Shown: positions 1-8,571 of the stretch, piece after piece | Layout of the letters: the number at the start of each line of letters is the position of its first letter | Numbering within the stretch: the first letter of the stretch is position 1 | Assembly: GCA_049322715.1 (NCBI GenBank) | Contig: JBMOQP010000007.1 | Location: forward strand, 1 to 27,502 | DNA: 27,502 bases | Direction: 5' to 3' | Source: Thiofaba sp049322715 | GTDB taxonomy: Bacteria; Pseudomonadota; Gammaproteobacteria; Halothiobacillales; Halothiobacillaceae | The notes under the pieces: model-generated | Databases searched by the model: none | The model's input: only the letters and a program-made list of their open reading frames with translations | Told to the model about the DNA's origin: nothing | Program-made: the position numbers and the translations under genes

Positions 1-930
<930 letters not shown>

Positions 931-939
931 GGCCCCGGC

Positions 940-973
940 GGCCGGCCCCCCCCCGCCATGCGGGGGACCGGCC
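940..973 (+). terminator. GC-rich stem-loop after the secreted-protein gene
   Basis: GGCCGG at 940-945 pairs with CCGGCC at 968-973, and the adjoining C run pairs with GGGGG at 962-966 (one bulged A). There is no T run behind it, so it may be a weak or factor-dependent terminator, or an mRNA-stabilising hairpin between this gene and the tolC-like gene. Confidence 0.4.
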
Positions 974-1055
974 CATGGTCTATACACAAGAACGACGGTT
1001 CATAGAGAACAGGGCGGGCAGAAGGCCCGTCCTATCGAAAGGGAGAAGAACAATC

Positions 1056-2402
1056 ATGACCATGACCCGACACTTCATCGGCCTGACCGCCTTCGGCCTG
1101 GCCCTGATGGCGTCCGTCCCGGCGAGCGCGGTGACGCTCGAGCAGGCCATCGCGGACACTCTGCAGAACAACCCCAACATCCTGTCCCAGGCGCACGAAA
1201 CGGAATCGCGCAAGGAGGAGTTGCGCCAGGCGAAGGCCGGCTACTACCCGAGCCTCGACCTGACGGCCGGCATCGGCTACGAGGACAGCAAGAACATCAA
1301 CACCGGCCAGGAATGGAGGGACTACACTCGCAAGGAAGCCGCCCTGCTGCTGCGCCAGATGCTGTTCGACGGCCGAGCGACCACGAGCGAGGTCGAGCGC
1401 CAGGAGGCACGCATCGCCTCGGCGGACTGGCGGCTCAAGGCCCTTGGCGAGTACACCTCCCTGCGGGTGGCCGAGGTCTACCTCGAGCTGATGACCCGCC
1501 AGGAGATGCTGCGCCTGTCGCAGGAGAACCTGAAGACGCACGAGCGCACCTATGACCAGGTCAAGCTGCGCAGCGAGTCCGGCGTCGGCCGCATGGCGGA
1601 CCTGGCCCAGGTCGAGGGTCGCGTGGCCCGCGCGCGCGCCAACGTCATCTCGGACGAGAACAACCTTGCCGATGCCCTGGCCAACTACCGTCGCATCGTC
1701 GGCAGCGTGCCGGCCGATGGCCTGAACGAGCCGTCGGGCATCGACGCGAGCCTGCCCGCCACCATGGAAACCGCCCTCCAGCAGGCACAGGACAACCATC
1801 CCACCCTGCGCTCGGCCGAGGCCGACGTGGACGCCGGCTTCGCCCAGTACGAGGCCACCAAGCACCGCTTCGTGCCCCGCCTGGACCTCGAACTCGGCCG
1901 CACCTGGGGCGAGGACCTCGACGGCGTCGAAGGCCGCAACGAGGACATGACCGCGATGCTGCGCCTGCGCTGGAACCTGTTCAATGGCTGGCGCGACGAC
2001 GCGCGCAAGCGCCAGACCGCGCACCTGATCAACGAGGCCAAGTCCATCCGCGACAACACCCGGCGCGAGGTGGACGAGAGCCTGGCGCTCTCCTGGAACG
2101 CCTACAAGGCGCTCGACAGCCAGATCCCCTACCTGAAGCAGCACGTCGATGCCAGCCTGGAAACGCGCGACGCCTACGACAAGCAGTTCGGGCTCGGCAA
2201 GCGCACCCTGCTCGACCTGCTCGACTCGGAGAACGAGCTGTTCCAGGCCCGCCGGGCCCACACCGAGGCGCGCAACAAGCGCCTGTTCGCCCAGTACCGC
2301 ATCCTCGCGGGCATCGGCGCGCTGATGCCGACCCTGAAGGTGGGCGCGCCGACCGTCGAGCCGTTGCCGGACGATCTCGACACCCTGACGCAGACCCGCT
2401 GA
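1056..2402 (+). CDS. tolC: TolC-family outer-membrane channel (type I secretion)
   Basis: 448 residues. Outer-membrane component of tripartite export machines: a trimeric beta-barrel with a long periplasmic alpha-helical tunnel. Residues 1-25 form a signal peptide with a likely cleavage after A-S-A25. The mature protein begins VTLEQAIADTLQNNP, the usual N-terminus of this family, and shows two similar halves (the second beginning near TMETALQQAQDNHPTLRSAEADV), each with an outer-membrane strand pair and long coiled-coil helices. The FGLGKRTLLDLLDSENELFQA block near the C-terminus is typical. ATG 1056 follows GGGAGAAG at 1041-1048; a second in-frame ATG lies at 1062. Directly behind the putative secreted protein, so it probably serves that protein's export; no ABC transporter or adaptor gene is in the window. 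The longer open frame back to 816 overlaps the previous gene and is not real. Confidence 0.9.
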   Translation: MTMTRHFIGLTAFGLALMASVPASAVTLEQAIADTLQNNPNILSQAHETESRKEELRQAKAGYYPSLDLTAGIGYEDSKNINTGQEWRDYTRKEAALLLRQMLFDGRATTSEVERQEARIASADWRLKALGEYTSLRVAEVYLELMTRQEMLRLSQENLKTHERTYDQVKLRSESGVGRMADLAQVEGRVARARANVISDENNLADALANYRRIVGSVPADGLNEPSGIDASLPATMETALQQAQDNHPTLRSAEADVDAGFAQYEATKHRFVPRLDLELGRTWGEDLDGVEGRNEDMTAMLRLRWNLFNGWRDDARKRQTAHLINEAKSIRDNTRREVDESLALSWNAYKALDSQIPYLKQHVDASLETRDAYDKQFGLGKRTLLDLLDSENELFQARRAHTEARNKRLFAQYRILAGIGALMPTLKVGAPTVEPLPDDLDTLTQTR

Positions 2403-2434
2403 CCCGCCCATGGTGGAGCCGCGACCCTGATCCG

Positions 2435-2458
2435 ACGCCCGGCTTGCCGGGCGTTTTT
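2435..2458 (+). terminator. Rho-independent terminator
   Basis: Nine-base stem ACGCCCGGC (2435-2443) and GCCGGGCGT (2446-2454) with a minimal loop, followed by TTTTT from 2454. It ends the transcript of the tolC-like gene. Confidence 0.9.
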
Positions 2459-2472
2459 CATGGAGGTGCCCG

Positions 2473-2811
2473 ATGAACCCCAAGACTCCTGCCGGCCCCG
2501 CCCTCGCCCTGGCGGCCCTGACCCTGGCGGGCTGCGCCGCCACGCCGGATGGCGGCGATGCCGGGGCGGCCCGCCAGTACGCCCTCGTGACCTGCCTGGG
2601 CAGCATCTATCGCATGCTCCCACCGCGCCAAGACTATGTCGCGGAGCTCCTCGAGCAAGAGGGCAAGGGGTTCAGGGAGCGCGGGCGCCTGAGCGACTCC
2701 TTGACCCGCCGCATCGACACCGAGGCTCGCGCATTTGCATCGTCCACACCACCCTCCATGGCCGTGCGCGCATGCACGGAGTGGAGCCGGCGCATGACGT
2801 CGGAAGACTGA
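2473..2811 (+). CDS. Small predicted lipoprotein, unknown function
   Basis: 112 residues. The start is well marked: GGAGGTG at 2462-2468 precedes ATG 2473. Residues 1-20 form a lipoprotein signal peptide with lipobox L18-A-G-C21, so the mature protein should be anchored to a membrane by Cys21. The remainder is about 90 residues with two further cysteines (in LVTCLGSIY and RACTEWS), which could form a disulfide in the periplasm. The pattern of a Cys near the start of the first helix and another near the end is reminiscent of Tai4-type immunity proteins, but I would not assign that family from reading alone. It lies right behind a terminator, so it needs its own promoter or read-through. Codon use is normal for the region. 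Confidence 0.75.
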   Translation: MNPKTPAGPALALAALTLAGCAATPDGGDAGAARQYALVTCLGSIYRMLPPRQDYVAELLEQEGKGFRERGRLSDSLTRRIDTEARAFASSTPPSMAVRACTEWSRRMTSED

Positions 2812-2886
2812 CCACCGGACCGCCTGGGACGCAAGGCGCGGCCCCACCGGAAAGAAGAACCCGTCGTCACAACAGGGAACACGATC

Positions 2887-3663
2887 ATGTCCGCAACGAA
2901 TCCCATGGATGAAATCCCGCTGGTCGCCTTCTCCCTCCTTTCCCACAAGGAGAAGCCCGAAGACTTCCTCCGCCCCGCCCCGCTCAAGCGGGACTGGATG
3001 GAGCAAACACCGGACCGCTTCGCCTACCGATGCCTGCCGCTGAACATCGCCAACACGATCGGCTGGGAACTGCTCAATCCCGTCGGCTTCGAGGCCATCT
3101 GGTCGGGGGGAGACGACAAGGATGCCATCCGGATCACTCCGGACGAGGCCGGCCACCCCCGCCTGGCCGTCAGCCATTTCGGCTCGGGCATCCTCACCTT
3201 CCACATCCCCCTGCTGTTCCGCACCCCACCGGGCATCCAGATCATGGCCACCGGGCCGACCAACGCCCCCAAGGACGGCATTGCGCCACTGGCCGGGGTG
3301 GTCGAGACGGACTGGTTGCCCTTCACCTTCACCATGAACTGGAAGTTCACCCGGGCGGACCAGCCGGTCCGCTTCGAACAGGGGGAGCCGATGGCGGCAA
3401 TCATTCCCTTGATGGTTGGGCTCCTGGAGCACATGTCGCCCCGGATCCTGGACATGCGCGAGGAGCCCGGTCTTGCGGATCGTTTCCAGGAGTGGACGAA
3501 CGCTCGCAACACCTTCATCGCCCGGCTGGCCGAACGAGATCCCGAGGCCGTGAAGGAAGGATGGCAGCGGCATTACTTCCAGGGCACCGACCTCGACGGG
3601 GCGAAAGTCCGCGCGGAACACCGCACCAAGGTCTCGCTCCGGCCGTTCCGGGACGAACGCTGA
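2887..3663 (+). CDS. DUF6065 family protein
   Basis: 258 residues, no signal peptide and no membrane segment, so probably cytosolic. Blocks such as CLPLNIANTIGWELLNP, GFEAIWSGGDD, HFGSGILTFHIPLLFRTPPG, GPTNAPKDGIAPLAGVVETD, TFTMNWKFTRADQPVRFEQGEP and WQRHYFQG match what I know of the DUF6065 family; the fit is over the whole length. Function is unknown. The central part looks like a compact beta-rich fold. ATG 2887 is preceded only by a weak purine stretch (GGGAAC). The gap to the lipoprotein gene is 75 bp, so the two may be co-transcribed. The C-terminal region carries the conserved HRTKVSLRPF element. Confidence 0.75.
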   Translation: MSATNPMDEIPLVAFSLLSHKEKPEDFLRPAPLKRDWMEQTPDRFAYRCLPLNIANTIGWELLNPVGFEAIWSGGDDKDAIRITPDEAGHPRLAVSHFGSGILTFHIPLLFRTPPGIQIMATGPTNAPKDGIAPLAGVVETDWLPFTFTMNWKFTRADQPVRFEQGEPMAAIIPLMVGLLEHMSPRILDMREEPGLADRFQEWTNARNTFIARLAERDPEAVKEGWQRHYFQGTDLDGAKVRAEHRTKVSLRPFRDER

Positions 3664-3760
3664 ACACAGATGGATTGATCTTGCTCCGATCAGGCGCGAA
3701 CACGCACCGATTCGAATCAAGGGAGGATAGCGAAGGGATCTGACCCAACGATCAGGAGAA

Positions 3761-3847
3761 TGGTGCCGGAAGTGGGACTCGAACCCACACACTGTTGCCA
3801 GCGGCGGATTTTGAGTCCGCTGCGTCTACCGATTCCGCCATTCCGGC
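3761..3847 (-). tRNA. tRNA-Leu (anticodon CAA)
   Basis: Reads 5' to 3' on the minus strand. Acceptor stem GCCGGAA / TTCCGGC with discriminator A and encoded CCA (3761-3763). Anticodon stem GCGGA / TCCGC encloses loop CTCAAAA, giving anticodon CAA (decodes UUG). The T arm is GTGGG TTCGAGT CCCAC. A long variable arm is present, as class II tRNA-Leu requires. 87 bases including CCA. Confidence 0.97.
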
Positions 3848-3862
3848 ACGGAAGGAGGGCTG

Positions 3863-3892
3863 ATTCTACATGCCCGGCGCGATGGGGGCCAA
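3863..3892 (-). promoter_or_regulatory. Promoter for tRNA-Leu
   Basis: On the minus strand TTGGCC (3892-3887) and TAGAAT (3868-3863) are separated by 18 bp, with a TG just upstream of the -10. Transcription would begin about nine bases before the mature tRNA 5' end at 3847. Confidence 0.55.
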
Positions 3893-3932
3893 TGGCGGCA
3901 TGGTATCCTCGCCCGCCATGAAGCCTTCCTCC

Positions 3933-5075
3933 ATGAAAGTCAGCGATTTCGATTTCGAGCTGCCCGAAGCGCTGATCGCCCAGACCCCCTTGCCCGAGCG
4001 ATCCGGCGCCCGCCTGCTGGTGGTGGACGGCGCGGCGGGCACCTGGCGGGATGGCGCGGTGCGCGACCTGCCCACCCTGCTGCGCGCGGGCGACCTGCTG
4101 GTATTCAACGACACGCGGGTGATCCCGGCGCGGCTGCATGGCCAGAAGGACAGCGGCGGCAAGGTGGAGGTGCTCGTCGAACGCCTGCTGAACGAGCGCG
4201 AGGCCCTCGCCCACGTGCGTGCCAGCAAGGCCCCCAAGCCAGGCACCCGCCTGCACATGGAGGGCGGCGTCGTGCTGGAGATGCTGGCGCGCCAGGACGA
4301 GCTGTTCCGCCTGCGGTTCGTCGAGGGGGGCGACTCCTTCCTCGACGCACTGGAGGCCCACGGCCACATGCCCCTGCCGCCCTACATCGAGCGCGCGGAC
4401 ACGGCGAGCGACCGCGATCGCTACCAGACCGTGTTCGCCAACCGCCCCGGCGCGGTGGCCGCCCCCACGGCGGGGCTGCATTTCGACGCCGACCTGCTCG
4501 AGGCGATCCGGGCGCGCGGGGTGGAGACGGCGCGGGTGACCCTGCACGTCGGCGCGGGCACCTTCCAGCCGGTGCGGGTGGAGAGTCTGGCCGAGCACCG
4601 CATGCACGCCGAGTGGATCGAGGTGTCCGCAGCCACGGTCGAGGCCATCCGCGCCACCCGCGCGCGTGGCGGACGGGTAGTGGCGATCGGCACCACCGCC
4701 GTGCGCGCGCTGGAATCCGCCGCGGCGGCGAGCCTGTCCGGCGAGCTCGAGCCCTACACCGGCGACACGCGCCTGTTTATCACCCCCGGGGTGCGCTTCC
4801 GCGTGGTCGACGCCCTGTTCACCAACTTCCACCTGCCGCGCTCCACCCTGCTCATGCTGGTGTGCGCGTTCGGCGGTTATGAGACCGTGATGGAGGCCTA
4901 TCGCCACGCGGTCGCCGCCAGCTACCGTTTCTTCAGTTATGGCGACGCGATGTTCCTGACCCCGACAGCGGTGGAATCCATCCATGGATTCCACCCTTCG
5001 GGTGACGCTTCGCGTCCCAGCGCCGCTCCCGACGGCGCTGTTTCCGCCGTGGATCGATCCAGCCATGAAATTTGA
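3933..5075 (+). CDS. queA: S-adenosylmethionine:tRNA ribosyltransferase-isomerase QueA
   Basis: 380 residues from ATG 3933. Transfers and isomerises the ribosyl part of AdoMet onto preQ1 in tRNA to give epoxyqueuosine, the step after Tgt. Family blocks are all present: MKVSDFDFELPEALIAQ, LVVFNDTRVIPARL-like (LLVFNDTRVIPARLHG), YQTVFANRPGAVAAPTAGLHFD, HVGAGTFQPVR, TTAVRALES, LFITPGVRFRVVDALFTNFHLPRSTLLML and YRFFSYGDAMFL. ATG 3933 gives the usual N-terminus; ATG 3918 (MKPSS extension) is possible and neither has a Shine-Dalgarno sequence. The normal family end comes just after DAMFL; the last ~35 residues instead come from a palindromic element at 4970-5042 read through in frame. The stop overlaps the tgt start by 11 bases, so translation is probably coupled. 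Confidence 0.96.
   Translation: MKVSDFDFELPEALIAQTPLPERSGARLLVVDGAAGTWRDGAVRDLPTLLRAGDLLVFNDTRVIPARLHGQKDSGGKVEVLVERLLNEREALAHVRASKAPKPGTRLHMEGGVVLEMLARQDELFRLRFVEGGDSFLDALEAHGHMPLPPYIERADTASDRDRYQTVFANRPGAVAAPTAGLHFDADLLEAIRARGVETARVTLHVGAGTFQPVRVESLAEHRMHAEWIEVSAATVEAIRATRARGGRVVAIGTTAVRALESAAAASLSGELEPYTGDTRLFITPGVRFRVVDALFTNFHLPRSTLLMLVCAFGGYETVMEAYRHAVAASYRFFSYGDAMFLTPTAVESIHGFHPSGDASRPSAAPDGAVSAVDRSSHEI
4970..5042 (-). repeat. Palindromic element, type A, copy A1 (inside queA 3' end)
   Basis: 73 bp, minus orientation. Three hairpins: apical stem GTGGAATCC (4971-4979) / GGATTCCAC (4986-4994) with loop ATCCAT (ATGGAT on the minus strand); GACGC / GCGTC; and CAGCGCCG / CGGCGCTG. It is 23 bp before the tgt start and encodes the tail of QueA. 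Same architecture as the copies at 18898, 24313, 24902 and 25205. Confidence 0.93.
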
Positions 5076-6207
5076 CCTGCTCACCACCAGCGGCACCGCC
5101 CGCCGCGGTCGCCTGACCTTCGCCCGCGGCACCGTCGAGACCCCGGCCTTCATGCCGGTCGGCACCTACGGCACGGTCAAGGCGATGACCCCCGAGGAGC
5201 TGCGCGAGATCGGCGCCGAGATCATCCTCGGCAACACCTTCCACCTCTGGCTGCGCCCGGGCGTGGAGATCGTCAGGAAGCACGGCGATCTGCACGACTT
5301 CATGCACTGGAGCGGCCCGATCCTGACCGACTCCGGCGGCTTCCAGGTGTTCTCGCTCGCCGGCCTGCGCAAGATCAGCGAGGAGGGCGTGCGCTTCCAG
5401 TCGCCGGTCGACGGCAGCAAGGTGCACCTCGACCCCGAGACCTCGATGGCCGTGCAGCACGCGCTCGGCTCGGACATCGTCATGATCTTCGACGAGTGCA
5501 CCCCCTACCCGGCCACCGAGTCGCAGGCGCGCTTCTCCATGGAGCTGTCCCTGCGCTGGGCGGAGCGCAGCAAGAAGGCCCACGTCGAGCTGCAGGGCGA
5601 CGACCCGGCGGACCCCCAAAGATCCGCGCTCTTTGGCATCGTCCAGGGCGGCATGTACCCGGCCCTGCGCGAGGCCTCGGCTGCAGGGCTGATGGAGATC
5701 GGCTTCGACGGCTACGCCATCGGAGGCCTGTCGGTCGGCGAGCCGGAGGACGAGCGCCTCAAGGTGCTGGACGCCACCACCCCGCTGCTGCCCAAGGACC
5801 GCCCGCGCTACCTGATGGGGGTGGGCAAGCCTGAGGACATCGTCGAGGCGGTGCGCCGCGGGGTGGACATGTTCGACTGCGTGATGCCTACCCGCAATGC
5901 GCGCAACGGCCACCTGTTCACCCAGTGGGGCGACGTGCGCATCCGCAACGCGCGCCATGCGGACGACACCCGCCCGGTCGACCCGCACTGCGGCTGCTAC
6001 ACCTGCCGCAACTACAGCCGCGCCTACCTGCGCCATCTGGACAAGTGCAACGAGATGCTCGGCGGGCGCCTGAACACCATCCACAACCTGCACTACTACC
6101 AGCAGCTGATGCGGGAGATCCGCCAGGCCATCGCGGAAGACCGTTTCGAGGCCTGGACCGAGGAGTTCTACCGCAAGCGCAGGGCGGGCATCGACGCCTC
6201 GGACTGA
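5065..6207 (+). CDS. tgt: tRNA-guanine transglycosylase
   Basis: 380 residues. Exchanges guanine 34 of GUN-anticodon tRNAs for preQ1. D89 in LTDSGGFQVFS is the general acid/base and D271 in MFDCVMPTRNARNG the nucleophile. The zinc site is C309, C311, C314 and H340 (CGCYTC ... NTIHN). GIVQGGMYPALRE and YAIGGLSVGE form the substrate pocket. ATG 5065 gives the canonical MKFDLLTTSGTARRG start. No Shine-Dalgarno is visible, and the start lies within the last codons of queA, so coupling to queA translation is likely. The open frame extending back to 4984 runs through the palindromic element and is not family-like. Length is normal for bacterial Tgt. Confidence 0.98.
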   Translation: MKFDLLTTSGTARRGRLTFARGTVETPAFMPVGTYGTVKAMTPEELREIGAEIILGNTFHLWLRPGVEIVRKHGDLHDFMHWSGPILTDSGGFQVFSLAGLRKISEEGVRFQSPVDGSKVHLDPETSMAVQHALGSDIVMIFDECTPYPATESQARFSMELSLRWAERSKKAHVELQGDDPADPQRSALFGIVQGGMYPALREASAAGLMEIGFDGYAIGGLSVGEPEDERLKVLDATTPLLPKDRPRYLMGVGKPEDIVEAVRRGVDMFDCVMPTRNARNGHLFTQWGDVRIRNARHADDTRPVDPHCGCYTCRNYSRAYLRHLDKCNEMLGGRLNTIHNLHYYQQLMREIRQAIAEDRFEAWTEEFYRKRRAGIDASD

Positions 6208-6231
6208 CACCATCCGCCCCTGTGGCATAAT
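6204..6231 (+). promoter_or_regulatory. Promoter for yajC-secDF
   Basis: CTGACA at 6204-6209 and CATAAT at 6226-6231, spacer 16 bp. It overlaps the tgt stop codon. This would give yajC-secD-secF a transcript of its own besides read-through from queA-tgt. Confidence 0.5.
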
Positions 6232-6274
6232 GCCGGACGTTTTACCGTAAACCTTCCCAAAGGTACCGCTCCTC

Positions 6275-6616
6275 ATGGACATCATTTCCTCCGCCATGGC
6301 CGAGGCCCCGGCCGCCGCCGCCCAGCAGCCCGATCCGCTGATGAGCTTCCTGCCGCTCATTCTCATCTTCGTGGTCATGTACTTCCTGCTGATCCGCCCG
6401 CAGATCAAGCGCCAGAAGGAGCACAAGAAGCTGGTCGACGCCCTGGCCAAGGGTGACGAGGTGCTGACCTCCGGCGGATTGGTCGGCCGCGTGGTCGAGC
6501 TCAGCGAGACCTTCCTCACCGTCGAGGTGGCCGAAGGCACCACGATCATCGTGCAGCGTTCCGCCGTGACCACCGTGCTGCCCAAGGGCACCATCCGCGA
6601 CCTGCGCGGCGCCTGA
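6275..6616 (+). CDS. yajC: Sec translocon accessory subunit YajC
   Basis: 113 residues, close to the family's usual ~110. Single-span inner-membrane protein that associates with SecD-SecF at the SecYEG translocon. The N-terminal ~20 residues are Ala/Gln-rich and periplasmic. The hydrophobic segment FLPLILIFVVMYFLLI is followed by the family signature RPQIKRQKEHKKLVDALAKG (membrane-proximal basic region), and then GDEVLTSGGLVGRVVELSE and a short C-terminal beta domain. It sits between tgt and secD, the normal position in Gammaproteobacteria. ATG 6275 has only a weak AAAGG upstream. Confidence 0.97.
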   Translation: MDIISSAMAEAPAAAAQQPDPLMSFLPLILIFVVMYFLLIRPQIKRQKEHKKLVDALAKGDEVLTSGGLVGRVVELSETFLTVEVAEGTTIIVQRSAVTTVLPKGTIRDLRGA

Positions 6617-6630
6617 TCACGATCCACACG

Positions 6631-6652
6631 AGGCCCCGGACAGGGGCCTTTG
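6631..6652 (+). terminator. Weak stem-loop between yajC and secD
   Basis: AGGCCCC (6631-6637) pairs with GGGGCCT (6643-6649) around GGACA, followed by only a short T run. It may attenuate transcription or adjust the yajC:secD ratio; it need not be a full terminator because the operon continues. Confidence 0.45.
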
Positions 6653-6701
6653 CTCATGGGCCATCGAGCGGCCCGCGGCCCCCAATGACGGGAGCGAGTG
6701 C

Positions 6702-8570
6702 ATGAACCGCTATCCACTCTGGAAAAACCTTCTCATCGCCGCCGTGCTGGTGCTCGGGCTGCTCTATGCCCTGCCCAACATCTACGGCGAGGACCCCGCG
6801 GTGCAGGTCAGCGCGCGCAGCGCCGTCGTGGGCGAGGCGGACCTCAAGCGCGTCGAGCGGGCGCTCACCCAGGCAGGCATCTCGCCCAAGCGCATCGAAC
6901 TGCAGGGCCAGCAGCTGCTGATCCGTTTTGGCGACACCGAGACCCAGCTCAAGGCCGCCGACCTGGTGCGCAAGGAGCTGGGCCGCGGCTTCATCGTCGC
7001 CCTCAACCTCGCGCCCAACACTCCGGCCTGGCTGAGCGCGCTGGGCGCCAAGCCGATGTACCTCGGCCTGGACCTGCGCGGCGGCGTGCATTTCCTGATG
7101 GAAATCGACATGGAAGCGGCGCTCAAGACCCTGCGCGAACGCACCGTCGAGGACCTGCGCGGCTACCTGCGCGGCGAGAAGCTGCGCTACCTGACCGTCG
7201 GCCTGGAGGGCGAGGACGTGCTGGTGCGTTTCGCCGACGCGGCCGAGCGTGCCGCCGCCGAGAAGGCGATCGCCCGGCAATACCCCGACCTCGAGCTCTC
7301 CGCGCGCGAGGACGGCAAGGACTTCTTCCTGATCGCCCGCTTCGGCGAGAAGGCCGTGCTGGCCGAGCGCAAGGCCGCGCTGGAGCAGAACATCACCACC
7401 CTGCGCAACCGCGTGAACGAACTGGGCGTGGCCGAGCCGGTCATCCAGCAGCAGGGCGACAGCCGCATCGTGGTGCAGCTCCCCGGCGTACAGGACACCG
7501 CGCGCGCCAAGGAAATCCTCGGCGCCACCGCCACGCTGGAGTTCCGCCTGGTCGAGGGCGGCCCGGCCGACTGGGATGATGCAGCCAAGAGCGGGCGCAC
7601 CCCGGTCGGCGCGCGCCTGTACCAGCAGCGCGACGGCGGGCCGGTGCTGCTCAAGCGCCAAGTCATCATCACAGGCGACCAGATTGTCGGCGCCGCCTCC
7701 GGCATCGAGCAGCAGAGCGGCTCGCCCGCCGTGTTCGTCAACCTGGACGGCAAGGGCGCGCGGCGCATGAGCGAGGTCACCGGCCAGAACATCGGCAAGC
7801 CGATGGCAGTGGTGTTCATCGAGAACAAGGTCGAGACGGTCGAGGAAAACGGCCAGCAGGTGAAGAAGAAGTACGTGGTCGAGGAGGTGATCAACATCGC
7901 CACCATCCGCGACCAGCTCTCCAACCGCTTCCAGATCAGCGGCCTGGACAACGGCAACGAGGCGCGCGACCTCGCCCTGCTCCTGCGTGCCGGCGCCCTG
8001 CGCGCGCCCATCGAGATCATCGAGGAGCGCACCGTGGGCCCGAGCCTCGGCGCGGACAACATCAAGGCGGGTGTGACCGCGGCCATCGTCGGCTTCGTCG
8101 CCGTGGCGCTGTTCATGATCGTCTACTACAGCCTGTTCGGCGTGTTCGCCAACGTGGCGCTGTTCGTCAACCTGGTGCTGATCGTGGCGGTGCTCTCGCT
8201 GCTGCAGGCCACCCTGACCCTGCCGGGCATCGCGGGCATCGTGCTCACCCTGGGCATGGCGGTGGACGCCAACGTGCTGATCAACGAGCGCATCCGCGAG
8301 GAGCTGCGCAACGGCAACACGCCGCAGGCGGCCATCCACGCGGGCTACGAGCGCGCCTTCGCCACCATCCTCGATGCCAACCTGACCACCCTGCTGGCCG
8401 CGCTGGCGCTGTTCGCCTTCGGCAGCGGGCCGGTCAAGGGCTTCGCCGTGACCCTGTCGATCGGCATCCTGGCCTCCATGTTCACCGCCATTCTGGTCAC
8501 CCGCGCGCTGGTGAACCTGACCTACGGCCGCCAGGCGCGGCTCAAGTCCATTGCCATCGGAGGGGTGTGA
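6702..8570 (+). CDS. secD: Protein translocase subunit SecD
   Basis: 622 residues. With SecF it uses the proton gradient to pull exported proteins through SecYEG from the periplasmic side. Membrane segment 1 is residues ~9-27. A large periplasmic region follows with PMYLGLDLRGGVHFLMEIDM (P1 head start), LRNRVNELGVAEPVIQQQG and RIVVQLPGVQDTARAKEILG. Five more membrane segments lie from about residue 456 to 610, including TLGMAVDANVLINERIREEL, which carries the conserved Asp used in proton transfer. ATG 6702 follows GGAG at 6691-6694. Length matches gammaproteobacterial SecD (~615). Confidence 0.98.
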   Translation: MNRYPLWKNLLIAAVLVLGLLYALPNIYGEDPAVQVSARSAVVGEADLKRVERALTQAGISPKRIELQGQQLLIRFGDTETQLKAADLVRKELGRGFIVALNLAPNTPAWLSALGAKPMYLGLDLRGGVHFLMEIDMEAALKTLRERTVEDLRGYLRGEKLRYLTVGLEGEDVLVRFADAAERAAAEKAIARQYPDLELSAREDGKDFFLIARFGEKAVLAERKAALEQNITTLRNRVNELGVAEPVIQQQGDSRIVVQLPGVQDTARAKEILGATATLEFRLVEGGPADWDDAAKSGRTPVGARLYQQRDGGPVLLKRQVIITGDQIVGAASGIEQQSGSPAVFVNLDGKGARRMSEVTGQNIGKPMAVVFIENKVETVEENGQQVKKKYVVEEVINIATIRDQLSNRFQISGLDNGNEARDLALLLRAGALRAPIEIIEERTVGPSLGADNIKAGVTAAIVGFVAVALFMIVYYSLFGVFANVALFVNLVLIVAVLSLLQATLTLPGIAGIVLTLGMAVDANVLINERIREELRNGNTPQAAIHAGYERAFATILDANLTTLLAALALFAFGSGPVKGFAVTLSIGILASMFTAILVTRALVNLTYGRQARLKSIAIGGV

Positions 8571-8571
8571 G

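Noticed and set aside
1032..2606. Long minus-strand open frame (524 codons) opposite the tolC-like gene
   Set aside because: Shadow of a high-GC gene: low-complexity Val/Gln/His/Ala translation, no family motif, and the plus-strand gene is clear.
3761..3847. tRNA-Leu as an integration site (att) for a genomic island
   Set aside because: No integrase, no direct repeat of the tRNA 3' end seen on either side, and flanking genes are ordinary.
4984..5064. Longer N-terminus for Tgt starting at 4984
   Set aside because: The extension is read from the palindromic element and differs from the conserved family start at MKFDLL.
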